From Planctomycetota bacterium (lineage in GTDB: Bacteria; Planctomycetota; Uabimicrobiia; Uabimicrobiales; Uabimicrobiaceae), in assembly GCA_029260735.1 (NCBI GenBank), contig JAJDCR010000068.1:1-64000 (forward strand): 64,000 nucleotides of DNA, in the 5' to 3' direction. Under the pieces are notes generated by a model. That model was given only the letters and a program-made list of their open reading frames with translations, was not told the origin of the DNA and did not search any database. Position numbers and translations under genes: made by a program. Numbering within the stretch: the first letter of the stretch is position 1; every line of letters begins with the position of its first letter. Positions 52,101 to 60,639 of this stretch are shown here, piece by piece.

Positions 52101-53364
52101 GAGTCATATCATCAGCCATCGCTTGAGCAGAAGAATAACGTTTAGCAGGATCTTTTTCTAGTGCCTTCATACAAATTGTTTCTAAGTCCAAAGCAATACT
52201 AGAAACAAGCTGGCGAGGAGGAATAATTTCTCCATGAACAATTCGGTAAACAATATTAAAAAAGCTCTCTCCATTAATAGCCTTATGTCCAGTGATTACT
52301 TCATAGAGAATCGCTCCTAGTGCATAGACATCTGTCAGAGCAGATACTTGTGAGCCTTGTCCACCTGTCTGTTCTGGAGCCATGTATCGAGGTGTCCCTA
52401 AAATTTCGCCCGTTTTTGTAATATCTTTGGCTCCTCGAAGATTTTTTGCCAAGCCAAAATCCATCACTAGCGGCTTTCCTTCTCGCTTATCAATCATTAA
52501 GTTAGCCGGTTTGAGGTCACGATGAATGAACCCTTCCTCGTGAGCATAGGATATAGCTAAAGCGACATCACGAAGAATTTTGACACCCTCTCGAAAAGAA
52601 TATTTCTTCCCTGAACCAAGTATTTGCCCCAAAGATTGTCCCTCAATTAAATCCATGACAATGTAGTCTTGCCCTCCCATATTCCCAAAATCTTGGGCTC
52701 TAACAATGTTAGGATGGTTCAACTTAGCAATTAACTTAGCTTCTGCTAAAAAGCGACCACGCTCAATTTCTCCAATTTCGCTGTCTTGCAAAAGAACCTT
52801 TATAGCAACTGTTTTATCGAGCTGTTGGTGGCGTGCTTTATAAACTTTGCCCACTCCTCCCGAGCCAATTTCCTCTAGAATTTTATATGGCCCCAACTGA
52901 GCATTTAGAATTTGATCGGGCTGAGAAAGGTGGCTAGACAGAGTGGGAAGAGGCACTTTCTCTGGATTATCTTCTTCGTGAATAAGAGCTGCCTTTACAA
53001 GGATTTCCTGCTCCCACGAAAGAAGAATTCCTTTTGTCTCTAATCGCTCTATAATGTCTTTTACCTGAGACAATGATAAAAGCCCCTCTTTTAAAGAACG
53101 TAGATGCAGTTCCCCTTGCTTCAAAGAAGATTGCAAAGATCGTTGTAAAAGTCTTTTTCTATTTTCTTCACTTAGAATTCCCTGTCGACAAGCCTCTTCT
53201 AACAACTGTTGTTTAGCCCAAAGAAAATAAACCCGTACTTTTTCCTCAGAGGAAAGGTTTTTTGTAAACTCCTCTTCTCTTACCCAGTTAGTATTAGAAG
53301 AGTTATTCTCTTTTAGGTAACCTAACTTTTGAGTATAATAAAGCAATGAATCAATGCGTTTCAT
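49132..53364 (-). CDS. Transmembrane Ser/Thr kinase, 1410 aa, tandem copy 1
   Basis: A paralogue of the downstream kinase with the same order: helical N-terminal domain, active kinase domain (GSGGVG, VAIK, HRDLKPAN, MDFGLAK, APEQ), a membrane helix near 455-475, then ~930 residues of helical repeats. Its 1410 residues match the neighbour exactly, a sign of tandem duplication with balanced small indels. The C-terminal parts share blocks such as YLPQWIS.WKSVIYLDLDLLGE, YENARIGYRKCNQREKQ and WSHFDFLT. AGAGG lies just upstream of the ATG. It is first in a two-gene operon. Confidence 0.93.
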   Translation of the reverse strand: MKRIDSLLYYTQKLGYLKENNSSNTNWVREEEFTKNLSSEEKVRVYFLWAKQQLLEEACRQGILSEENRKRLLQRSLQSSLKQGELHLRSLKEGLLSLSQVKDIIERLETKGILLSWEQEILVKAALIHEEDNPEKVPLPTLSSHLSQPDQILNAQLGPYKILEEIGSGGVGKVYKARHQQLDKTVAIKVLLQDSEIGEIERGRFLAEAKLIAKLNHPNIVRAQDFGNMGGQDYIVMDLIEGQSLGQILGSGKKYSFREGVKILRDVALAISYAHEEGFIHRDLKPANLMIDKREGKPLVMDFGLAKNLRGAKDITKTGEILGTPRYMAPEQTGGQGSQVSALTDVYALGAILYEVITGHKAINGESFFNIVYRIVHGEIIPPRQLVSSIALDLETICMKALEKDPAKRYSSAQAMADDMTRFLEGEMVLARPHNFWQKARKKIYKNRVFVASAALLFCGIMITFAWNQRVLRQRASVEEVIANWNVWWNDWEENFQQDYSLLQSLDYVLEESEELISQWQTNPEKTYQKWASYDERLFLIWQKYEKELASFPSFFSKYTSLGKTYDRLKEKKQWKELQLSEKGKERWSRFLSKTTFSFSEEMGNPAYRMLENVSEKIVFLEQRSQSVLEEYKKKRTPSLLEKTRWYLSYGEKLLEDVHLVLQQSELTYLAKVEKSLEQIRADRENFLEQAWERVSSDEYSGKVFFLFRKLDYLEEICLSNVTDAKAYYQLARTKHQLGSHKEARIAYEKCNQREKQALSFFYLMDIYFSLSRSMLAIIQRNDESKEFTRSYQLGLEELMEQNLQSFEEILLQTRSLEKRQFFGQMQNFYYELTQAEKYISESYSKELGGSSLELFLVPWGTNRKSFDKLESRVQTDYEQGVQKYHNLLFILNKVSGSYLPQWISHWKSVIYLDLDLLGEYPAEGNSYLERALVVAQEAVKKEPINSRFQQQLAKVYSTIGDYAQVAKIYQRISPPINIDMDLNDFSYAWDLNQHYYLALFRQGEIKKAQKILESYLNYFHESAHKYPVRLVKYPLEKVYERSSIYWLALVYFQQNKNEKIREIFSHWRCHLERPNVRKGETFVKYWIYFICALKVGEEEKGIQALEFLWEGILEEYGTLASKLQGMSLLLESQSPFLHYYEKILNSPARYRKLSLAFIKILDKMQKKQYYELSSRLLDRSPLIKMMAQSVEKDPVFAKKVYQVVKKITGSGGIFQFTFQLIMKLEIDFREQRLRRMEKITSSKVLVQRATGFYRQSLYTKDNLIYLKKALRDILLALEKKPTNSDYHYACALLYVSLSKKEKDYSYLTLFHLRLASELGWSHFDFLTPQDSLWKSFLSQPQSRLWMKRPQRNLLDYPFGNVKKRAQDALAKGYKEQAKQITHAYQKLLQKQEIEPFFDIIKFSDLSQEK

Positions 53365-53443
53365 TTACCTCTTCTTTTCTCATATAAACAACTCGTTAAT
53401 TCCTAACATCATTCCCCTCTAAAAAACTTAGAGAAAGGAGCAA

Positions 53444-54523
53444 GTGTTGAGAGCAAGAATACTTCTCTTTGTCACAGCATTAAATTTGTTTTTACTTTTA
53501 GGCCATTTTGCTTTTTGGCATTGGCAGAATCACCAAAAAACATGGATACCTATACATAGAAATGATTTACAAAAAAAATCTTTAACACAACTATCTCAGC
53601 AACACCGAGAAAAAATAAAAGCACTACTCCATACCCCCAAAGGTTATGATTCAGAGCTAGGCTGGTGTAAAAAAGTTCGTTCTCGCCGTAAATACTCGCC
53701 AACAAAATCAAGCAATACTTTCCGAGTGGCTTGCTTCGGAGACTCTTTTGTTTATGGAGACGAAGTCGAGCTAGAAGAAGTTTGGACATCCTTAGTGGAA
53801 GCCAAAACAAATATAGAGTGCATAAACTTGGGTGTATCGGGGTATGGTTTAGACCAAGCTTATTTACGTTACAAGAGAGATGGTATAAAGTATAACGCTG
53901 ATGTTGTTATCATAGGTTATATGCTCGCAAACATTAATCGACACGTCAGTATGTTTCGCCCTTTTCTTAAATCAGATACAGGAATACCTTTGACCAAACC
54001 TCGCTTCGTCTTAAAAAATGACAATCTATCTCTTGTCCCCAACCCTTACAACACTTTGGAACATTATAAAAATCTTCTTCGTAATACTAGAGAAAATCTC
54101 CTGAGATTAGGGGCACTAGACTATCATTATAAAAAAAGCTACACCATTCAAGAACCCATTTTTATAAAAAAAGCCTATAATCCCAAATCCAAAGCTATTA
54201 CAATCACTTATCATCTCTTCGATCTATTTTATAAAGAAGTTCAAAAAAATAACTCTTATCCTCTCATTGTTATTTTTCCTGACCACCACTCCATTAATAA
54301 AATAGGACAAAAACGTTACAAACATCTTACAGATTACATAGAGAAAAAAAATTACACCTATATAGATCTATTCTCTGCTATTAGCCAAGTACATAGTGAA
54401 GACTTATGGATGCCAGGACAACACTATAGTCCAAAAGGCAACAAGGTAGTTGCTCAAGAAATTATTTCCTGGATAAAGCAAAACCGTTCCCAATTTGAAA
54501 GAGGAAGCTTGGTCGAAAAATAG
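53444..54523 (+). CDS. SGNH/GDSL hydrolase-like membrane protein
   Basis: A 359-residue protein with an N-terminal membrane anchor (RILLFVTALNLFLLLGHFAFW). The SGNH motifs are present: block I CFGDSFVYG (Ser nucleophile), block II GVSGYG (Gly), and block V HYSPKGNKVVA with the catalytic His. A lipase/esterase or an acetyl-transferase-like role on a surface polymer fits; the substrate is unknown. The start is GTG 53444 or TTG 53447, both after AAAGGAG; TTG has the better spacing. It is divergent from the kinase pair. Confidence 0.8.
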   Translation: MLRARILLFVTALNLFLLLGHFAFWHWQNHQKTWIPIHRNDLQKKSLTQLSQQHREKIKALLHTPKGYDSELGWCKKVRSRRKYSPTKSSNTFRVACFGDSFVYGDEVELEEVWTSLVEAKTNIECINLGVSGYGLDQAYLRYKRDGIKYNADVVIIGYMLANINRHVSMFRPFLKSDTGIPLTKPRFVLKNDNLSLVPNPYNTLEHYKNLLRNTRENLLRLGALDYHYKKSYTIQEPIFIKKAYNPKSKAITITYHLFDLFYKEVQKNNSYPLIVIFPDHHSINKIGQKRYKHLTDYIEKKNYTYIDLFSAISQVHSEDLWMPGQHYSPKGNKVVAQEIISWIKQNRSQFERGSLVEK

Positions 54524-54562
54524 TACTTTCTTCCTCCCCCCCTCTCTACTCCATACTATCAG

Positions 54563-57500
54563 CTACTCTTTTGGCAAAGTCACTCGAAGAAGAAAGCTTT
54601 CAGGCATTCCCAGTAACTCTGCTTGAAAAATATCACAATCCATCTTTTGTGGATCTAAGGTTCCTGACAGATGAGGGTCCCCCGCAACATTGTGACTCAA
54701 TACAAGGCTCTGCCCAGGACAAATTTGGAGCATCTGTTCGAGTACTTTCAAAGTGGTTCCAAAGTAATCCAAACGCTCATTGACGGTAGCAATGATACTC
54801 GGGCCATGGTGAACAGCGACACAAACATCTAGATTCTTTGTTTCCCCTTTATCATTCAACATAGACTGAAGTTGCAAAGCAGTTTTGACAGCAAGCGCTG
54901 TATCACTAAAAGTGGCTAGCACTCCTTCACTTACTGTCTTAACAATGACTCCCCCCTCACTTTGAATTTTATCTTCCAGAGCTTGAAAATACTCATAGAT
55001 CAAACGAAAAGCATTGTCATCATTTTTTTGTAAATAAAGCTCTTCTACCTTATCTAGGCGAGTCGCTAAAAAGGTCACAGTGGAGATACTAACCAGTTTG
55101 CCTGGGGAAAGAATTTCGTGGGGAAATAGTTGCCGAAAAATGGGCATAGCAATAGCTCGTTTTGCGGTCAATGCTTCTTCTCTTATAGTCGTTTTTTCGA
55201 TCCGAACAACAATCTCTTGTTCGAGATCATTAAAAACAGAAAAAGTTTGCTTTTGGATATCTAAAAATCGAGGAATTTCTTCTGGTAGGCCATTTTTTAA
55301 AGAGAGATCCCAACGCTGGGTAGGGGCATCGCCCTCCACTTGAAAAAAAACTTCAAAATCATTCTGCGGAGACCATATTTTATAATCTCCTGCTTCTAAC
55401 TTAAGATCAAACTCAACTCGGTCGCCTTTTAAAATGCGAAGTTGAGCGACAACATGAGGCAAGTGAGCGGGGCTACCGATGCAGTATACCCGAAGTTCAC
55501 TCTCTCGAACAGAAGAGTGAACCTGGAAAATCATTTCAATAGATTCATGGAAGTCTAAATCAAACTCTAAGCTACAAGCCTGACAGTGCCCATGAGAATT
55601 TATGGCTTGCAAAGTATCACGCAACTCAGAGGGAACTCGGCAGATAGGACATAGAATATCCCAAAGTAAGTTAAACAAACCAATTCTGGCCCCCTTCATG
55701 CAAGCCGTAACGATTTCTTCGGGATTCAGTTTTAAGCGCCGAGCCAAAAGAAGGGGACGTATCCGAGCAACTTCCTGATCCGAGGCTTTGCTAAGATAAT
55801 TTCCTAATCTCTCCGTCACTTCAGAAGAGACTCCTTCTTTGCCTAACTGACTTAAAAACATTTCCAGTTTCTTTTGACTAGCCGTCTTTAATTTTTTATT
55901 ATCTTCAAAAGGATCTTCCCAAGTCAGATTATTTTCTTTTTTTCCAATGACCTGGTCAATGCGCTGGTAAACTTGCTCTAAAGATCTCCTCGTTTGTGTT
56001 TTGACTTTAAGAACCGCTCCCATTTGAGCAAAAACTCCCCGAGGCTCCATGACGAGATTGTGGGTCAAAAGAGTTCCCCCTTCTGGACGAGGCTCCAACT
56101 GAACAACACTCGTGAACCACTTGAGAAAGCCTTTTTTGTATTCCCTCAGTACTCCAAACCTCTGCTCCTCAATCCACTCAAAGGCATGCTCTTGCCATTC
56201 GTGAACCACTCCATCAATGCGAGCTTTTCCGAAGCGGAGTAATCCTTTTTCAGGGTCCATCTCTGTAGAGTACTCGACCGGAGGAAGTCCAATCGCATGG
56301 TTTAACCTTTCTGTATTAGAAACATGAGGCCAAAGTTCTTTCGAAGAACTCTTTAATTCCCACTTTAAGTTAAATTCTAAACGTTTTTTCGGATCGCTTG
56401 CCAAATAGCGCTCTGTTAGAAGCTCAGAAGAGGCTTTACCGTGCAAAAGATTTTCCATCTCTCGGAGTATTTCCTGGGCATCTTCATAGCGCTCGTCTGG
56501 ATCTTTTGCCATGCATTTTTCCACTATTCGGACAACCGCTTCGCTCACTTCGGGATTTATCTCTTGGATAGAAGGAACAGCTTTGTTGTGGTGCATCGAA
56601 ATAAGAGCAAAAATACTCTCTCCTTGGAAAGGAGTCTCCCCTGTCAGAAGAGTAAACAAAGTTACTCCCATAGAATATATATCAGAGCGAGCATCGGCTT
56701 GTTTATTTCCAGAGCACTGTTCAGGAGACATGTAAAGAGGTGTCCCAATGATAGATCCCGGTTGAGTCAAATTGAGAGACTCTGTTTCCATAACGTGTCT
56801 GGCTAATCCAAAGTCAGATAGCTTAACCAAAGGAATTTGAGCCCCTTCGTTCATCATCTGTTCTAAATTCTCTTCTGGCCCCGTCAGAAGTATATTATCA
56901 GGCTTAATGTCTCGGTGGACAATTCCTCGGACATGAGCAGGCAGCAAAGCACGAGCAACATCGGCGAGAATGGTTAAAGCAAGACGCTCAGGAAGTTGCT
57001 TTCGCTGGCTCAAAAGCTGCCCCACTGTAACTCCTCTAACAAACTCCAAAACCAAATAGTGAAGACCTTTTTCTTCATTAATTTCCAACAAATTTACGAT
57101 ATAAGGGTTATTGACCTTAGCCATCAAACGAGCTTCTTTGTAAAATCGCTGAAGAGCACTTTTTTCTTTGACAAGATGAGGAGAAAGTATCTTTATGGCA
57201 ACAATAATGCTACCACAGTTGTCTTTGCCTTGGTAAACCGTTCCCATTCCTCCCTCGCCCAGTTTTTTCAGAATCTGAAAGCGGCCTATTTGCTTAGGCA
57301 TAGCAGTCTCTTCTTGGGTCGACAAGAACTTATTCTCTTCTTCTAAAACAGTTGTCGCAATAGAAGCTTCGGGAGATTTTTCCCCTTCAATTTGGAAAAT
57401 TATTTTTTGAATTTTTTTGTTTAAACCAGAAGCTAAAGGACGCTCACTAAAGTCTGGGTCTAACATTTGAGAAACGATTTTTTCTAAACTTGTTTTTACT

Positions 57501-58162
57501 TCTTGAGAAAGAGGAAAGTCAACAATGTATTCACTCAAAGGGCGGGTTTTCTTTTCTATAAGACAAGTTTCTTTTCCTGTAACCAACCAAAAAAAGATAG
57601 CCCCCAAACTATAGATATCTGCCGCTCTATTAGGTAGACCGTACGGCTCCCATTCAGGGGATTGGCAAAAACTTTTTCCCCTTTCCATTACCGTTTGGTC
57701 TAGATAAGCACTGACCCGGGTAGTTGAAAAATCTACTTTTATTGCCCCTGTTTTTGTCACATAGATCTCTTGGGGAGACAAACGACCATGGACAAGTCCT
57801 AGGTGATGAGCTTCTCTTAAGGCATCCAAAAGATGGCAAAAAACTTGGAGTTTTTCCAAAAAAGACCAAGTATTTCCTTCGACAAACTCCTCCAAGGTTT
57901 GCGCTTGTAACCACTCAAGAGCTAAACAAGGCCGAGGAGACTTAAAGGTATACTCTTCTATTTTCAGCACACAAAAGTGGGTTAATTGAGAAGCCAAGGA
58001 AATGTTTTTCTCTAGGATTCCCCAGTCTCGTTTGTCTAGACGAGAAGGTTGAAGCAAGCGTAGCTCTACTAAATGTCCTTTTTTAGGATGACGTGCTTGG
58101 TAAGAAACCCCATCTCGCCCTACACCTTGCTGAGACAGGAGTTCATAATCACTGATATCCAT
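54563..58162 (-). CDS. Pseudokinase-kinase-SRPBCC-cyclase-like fusion protein
   Basis: A 1199-residue soluble protein. A dead kinase domain (about 1-250) has VELR for VAIK, HGR for HRD and DFS for DFG. An active kinase follows (about 296-570) with GEGGMG, Lys324, HRDIKPDN (Asp418) and DFG at 450. Then come an SRPBCC-like domain (about 585-740), a C-x2-C pair of zinc-finger type (CPIC near 838, CQAC near 860), a DUF5939-like region, and a class III cyclase-like domain (about 1020-1190). The cyclase domain has lost its metal Asp residues (TVTFLATRLD; KTVSEGVLATF), so it is probably a regulatory pseudocyclase. GAAGAGGGA before the ATG at 58162 decides the start. Confidence 0.9.
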   Translation of the reverse strand: MDISDYELLSQQGVGRDGVSYQARHPKKGHLVELRLLQPSRLDKRDWGILEKNISLASQLTHFCVLKIEEYTFKSPRPCLALEWLQAQTLEEFVEGNTWSFLEKLQVFCHLLDALREAHHLGLVHGRLSPQEIYVTKTGAIKVDFSTTRVSAYLDQTVMERGKSFCQSPEWEPYGLPNRAADIYSLGAIFFWLVTGKETCLIEKKTRPLSEYIVDFPLSQEVKTSLEKIVSQMLDPDFSERPLASGLNKKIQKIIFQIEGEKSPEASIATTVLEEENKFLSTQEETAMPKQIGRFQILKKLGEGGMGTVYQGKDNCGSIIVAIKILSPHLVKEKSALQRFYKEARLMAKVNNPYIVNLLEINEEKGLHYLVLEFVRGVTVGQLLSQRKQLPERLALTILADVARALLPAHVRGIVHRDIKPDNILLTGPEENLEQMMNEGAQIPLVKLSDFGLARHVMETESLNLTQPGSIIGTPLYMSPEQCSGNKQADARSDIYSMGVTLFTLLTGETPFQGESIFALISMHHNKAVPSIQEINPEVSEAVVRIVEKCMAKDPDERYEDAQEILREMENLLHGKASSELLTERYLASDPKKRLEFNLKWELKSSSKELWPHVSNTERLNHAIGLPPVEYSTEMDPEKGLLRFGKARIDGVVHEWQEHAFEWIEEQRFGVLREYKKGFLKWFTSVVQLEPRPEGGTLLTHNLVMEPRGVFAQMGAVLKVKTQTRRSLEQVYQRIDQVIGKKENNLTWEDPFEDNKKLKTASQKKLEMFLSQLGKEGVSSEVTERLGNYLSKASDQEVARIRPLLLARRLKLNPEEIVTACMKGARIGLFNLLWDILCPICRVPSELRDTLQAINSHGHCQACSLEFDLDFHESIEMIFQVHSSVRESELRVYCIGSPAHLPHVVAQLRILKGDRVEFDLKLEAGDYKIWSPQNDFEVFFQVEGDAPTQRWDLSLKNGLPEEIPRFLDIQKQTFSVFNDLEQEIVVRIEKTTIREEALTAKRAIAMPIFRQLFPHEILSPGKLVSISTVTFLATRLDKVEELYLQKNDDNAFRLIYEYFQALEDKIQSEGGVIVKTVSEGVLATFSDTALAVKTALQLQSMLNDKGETKNLDVCVAVHHGPSIIATVNERLDYFGTTLKVLEQMLQICPGQSLVLSHNVAGDPHLSGTLDPQKMDCDIFQAELLGMPESFLLRVTLPKE

Positions 58163-58184
58163 AGAATCCCTCTTCAAAAACGAT

Positions 58185-59606
58185 TTAAAATGTCTTCTCT
58201 CTCCCTTTTAGGAAATTCTTCCCAAAAAGGTGCTCCAAAATTTGCCCTTTAACCTCCGTCGCTTTGATATATTCACAGTCTCCCAAGTCTTTTTCACTGC
58301 TAATAAAAACAGGGCTCTCATCTGCTTTTTCGGAAACTCGTCCGTGTGATCCCTGAACCAAATCAGGGTTTAAAGGAATAAGATCTAACAGAGTCCGAAA
58401 ACCAAGTTTTTTTCTGACCAATTTCCCTAAAACCCTCAATGCCATCCAGTTTTTTTCAGGATCTAAAAATAGTTCCACCGGATCATAACCCGGTTTTCGG
58501 TGAATATCTACAGTCCGAGCATAGTCGGGCGCCAAGTTATCATCCATCCAAAAGTAATAGTTAAACCAAGCGTCTTTTTGTGCTAAAGCAATTAACTCTC
58601 CACTACGAGAGTGATTAAGTCCCCAAGCTTTTTGCTCTTCTCTATCCAGTACATATTCAATCCCAGGAATCTGAGAAAGAACCTCTTTCACTTTTCCAAT
58701 CGACTCCGCTCGGCGAATGTAAACATGAGCAATCTGATGATCGGCAACAGCAAAAGCTTCACTGGCTCCCGCATCTAGTAGCTCTCGCCCCATCTCTGTG
58801 CGCACCTGAATCCAATTATTTTCACGTAAAACCCGATTAATCGAAATCGATCGATTTACCTGGTGAATAGCATACTCGGACAAAACAATAACACGACAAC
58901 CTTGTCCCTGAAAATAATCCAGTAAAGATCCAACAACCCCATCAATAGCTTCTACATCCTCTGAGATTTTGGGATGATGGGGGCCTAAGCGTTGCAAATT
59001 GTAATCTAAGTGCGGCAAATAAACCAAGCTTAGATGAGGACGTTTTTTTTGAAAAACAGCTTGGGCTGACTGAGCAATCCACTCGCTAGACCGTAGGCTC
59101 GTTTTAGGGCCCCAAAAATGAAACAGAGGAAATATTCCCAGTGTACTATTCAATTCATCTCGAAGACTTGCCGGCTGAGTATAGATATCGGGGATTTTCC
59201 GCCCGTCTGCTGGATACATAGGCCGAGGTGTTACCGAGAAATCGGCACTGCTGTGCATATTGTACCACCAAAACAAATTGGCACAAGTAAACTCAGGCTC
59301 ATATTTGCGTGCCGTTTCCCAAACTTTCTCTGCCTGAACAAGTTTGTTTGATTGTCGCCAGAACCACACTTCCGAAAGATCTCGAAAGTACCAACCATTG
59401 GCGACCACTCCGTGTTCTTGTGGTAAAACCCCTGTTAAAAAAGTACTTTGGGCAGAGCAGGTAAGGGCGGGAGTAATCGTTCGGAGAGAACGATACTCAC
59501 CGGCTTGAATCAACTGATTTAAATGAGGGGTATTTTCCCCGAGCAAGTTTCCTGATAGACCAACGACATTAATCACTACTGTAGGATGAATTTTTGGAGA
59601 AACCAT
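58185..59606 (-). CDS. eboF: EboF-like phosphodiesterase/alkaline-phosphatase-family protein
   Basis: A 473-residue protein of the alkaline-phosphatase/nucleotide-pyrophosphatase superfamily. Visible are a VVGLSGNLLGENTPHLN start, PALTCSAQSTFLTG (nucleophile region), HGVVANGW, HLDYNLQRLGPHHP, ADHQIAHVY and GSHGR, the usual metal-binding His/Asp positions. In the ebo cluster the gene of this family is called eboF. It is divergent from the other ebo genes here, 123 bases away. An upstream in-frame extension to 59690 is less likely, since the family starts close to MVSPKIHPTVVIN. Confidence 0.8.
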   Translation of the reverse strand: MVSPKIHPTVVINVVGLSGNLLGENTPHLNQLIQAGEYRSLRTITPALTCSAQSTFLTGVLPQEHGVVANGWYFRDLSEVWFWRQSNKLVQAEKVWETARKYEPEFTCANLFWWYNMHSSADFSVTPRPMYPADGRKIPDIYTQPASLRDELNSTLGIFPLFHFWGPKTSLRSSEWIAQSAQAVFQKKRPHLSLVYLPHLDYNLQRLGPHHPKISEDVEAIDGVVGSLLDYFQGQGCRVIVLSEYAIHQVNRSISINRVLRENNWIQVRTEMGRELLDAGASEAFAVADHQIAHVYIRRAESIGKVKEVLSQIPGIEYVLDREEQKAWGLNHSRSGELIALAQKDAWFNYYFWMDDNLAPDYARTVDIHRKPGYDPVELFLDPEKNWMALRVLGKLVRKKLGFRTLLDLIPLNPDLVQGSHGRVSEKADESPVFISSEKDLGDCEYIKATEVKGQILEHLFGKNFLKGREKTF

Positions 59607-59729
59607 TTTTTTGTTTCTATTTCTGGAAAAGAATTTACTAGACTTTTCTGGTTTTTTTTTGCTACCATTCCCGTATATATACACATACATAGTAACAAAT
59701 TTTTCCTCAAAGAGTAGTAAAAACTAACC

Positions 59730-60605
59730 ATGAAAACACTGAGTTTCACTTCCCCTTTAGAAATGGCTGCCTCTGAAAAATCTTGGGCTTGGTGGCAAGA
59801 AAGAAAACTTCAACACCAAGGCAATTTTTCAGTAAACCCCTTTCTCAAAGATTTTTCCCTAGTTCGACGTTACTTTGGCAAGAAAAGCATTGGTTTTTCT
59901 TCCTCCCAGGAAAAAGAATACCAGGAGATGGCTGGCTGGAAAGTCCCCTTTGCCCTTTGGAGCGAACAAAAAATAGCCCGAACTCAACTGCTTTTAGAAC
60001 TATCTAATTTATCTAATTTATCCCATTTATCAGAAACACTATATCAAGAAACCGTGGAAAAATGCTACTACTATGGGGATAATAACGAGCAGATTGCCGT
60101 TCTCCAATCACTCTTTTTGCTTCCCAACTGCTCGCGCTTTGTTTCTCTTGCTTTAGATACTATTCGAACAAATGTCATGACTGTTTTTACTGGCCTTGCT
60201 TGCGAAAACCCTTTTCCAGCGATCTGTTTAGATGAACACTCTTTTAACAACGTCGTTTTAAAAGCTCTCTTTTCAGAAGTCCCTCTGGGAGCCATTTTAG
60301 GTCTAAAGCAAAGACATAACGGCAGTTTAGCTGATATGATCCATGACTGGATGGATGAGCGCGAAGCCGCTAGGCGTCCTATTCCTACTGATATTTGGCG
60401 CATTTTATGCAACGATAAATCTCCTCGCACCCAAGAGCGAATCCGTCGTTATTTAAAAGGAGAGGACTCGGAACATCGCTATGGTGTGGCCTACTTTTTA
60501 AACGAAACTTCAAGCTTACTCTACCAGACAGAAATTATCCAGCAACTAGAACAAGAAAAAGACAACAAAATACACGCTTTACTAGAGCGTATCGTAGAGC
60601 CTTAG
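59730..60605 (+). CDS. eboA: EboA-domain protein
   Basis: A 291-residue helical protein resembling EboA, the first protein of the ebo cluster. Typical stretches are LQSLFLLPN, ACENPFPA and LDEHSFNNVVLKALFSEVPL. EboA has no known catalytic motif. The next gene follows 34 bases later. Divergent eboF lies across a 123-base shared promoter region. Assignment rests on family pattern plus the surrounding eboB/D/E/F genes. Confidence 0.85.
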   Translation: MKTLSFTSPLEMAASEKSWAWWQERKLQHQGNFSVNPFLKDFSLVRRYFGKKSIGFSSSQEKEYQEMAGWKVPFALWSEQKIARTQLLLELSNLSNLSHLSETLYQETVEKCYYYGDNNEQIAVLQSLFLLPNCSRFVSLALDTIRTNVMTVFTGLACENPFPAICLDEHSFNNVVLKALFSEVPLGAILGLKQRHNGSLADMIHDWMDEREAARRPIPTDIWRILCNDKSPRTQERIRRYLKGEDSEHRYGVAYFLNETSSLLYQTEIIQQLEQEKDNKIHALLERIVEP

Positions 60606-60639
60606 GTGCTTGGAAAGAAAACTAAGAAAGAAAAAGAAC

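Noticed and set aside
54563-58162. Functional adenylate/guanylate cyclase
   Set aside because: The two metal-binding Asp positions read Thr and Glu, so I call it a pseudocyclase.
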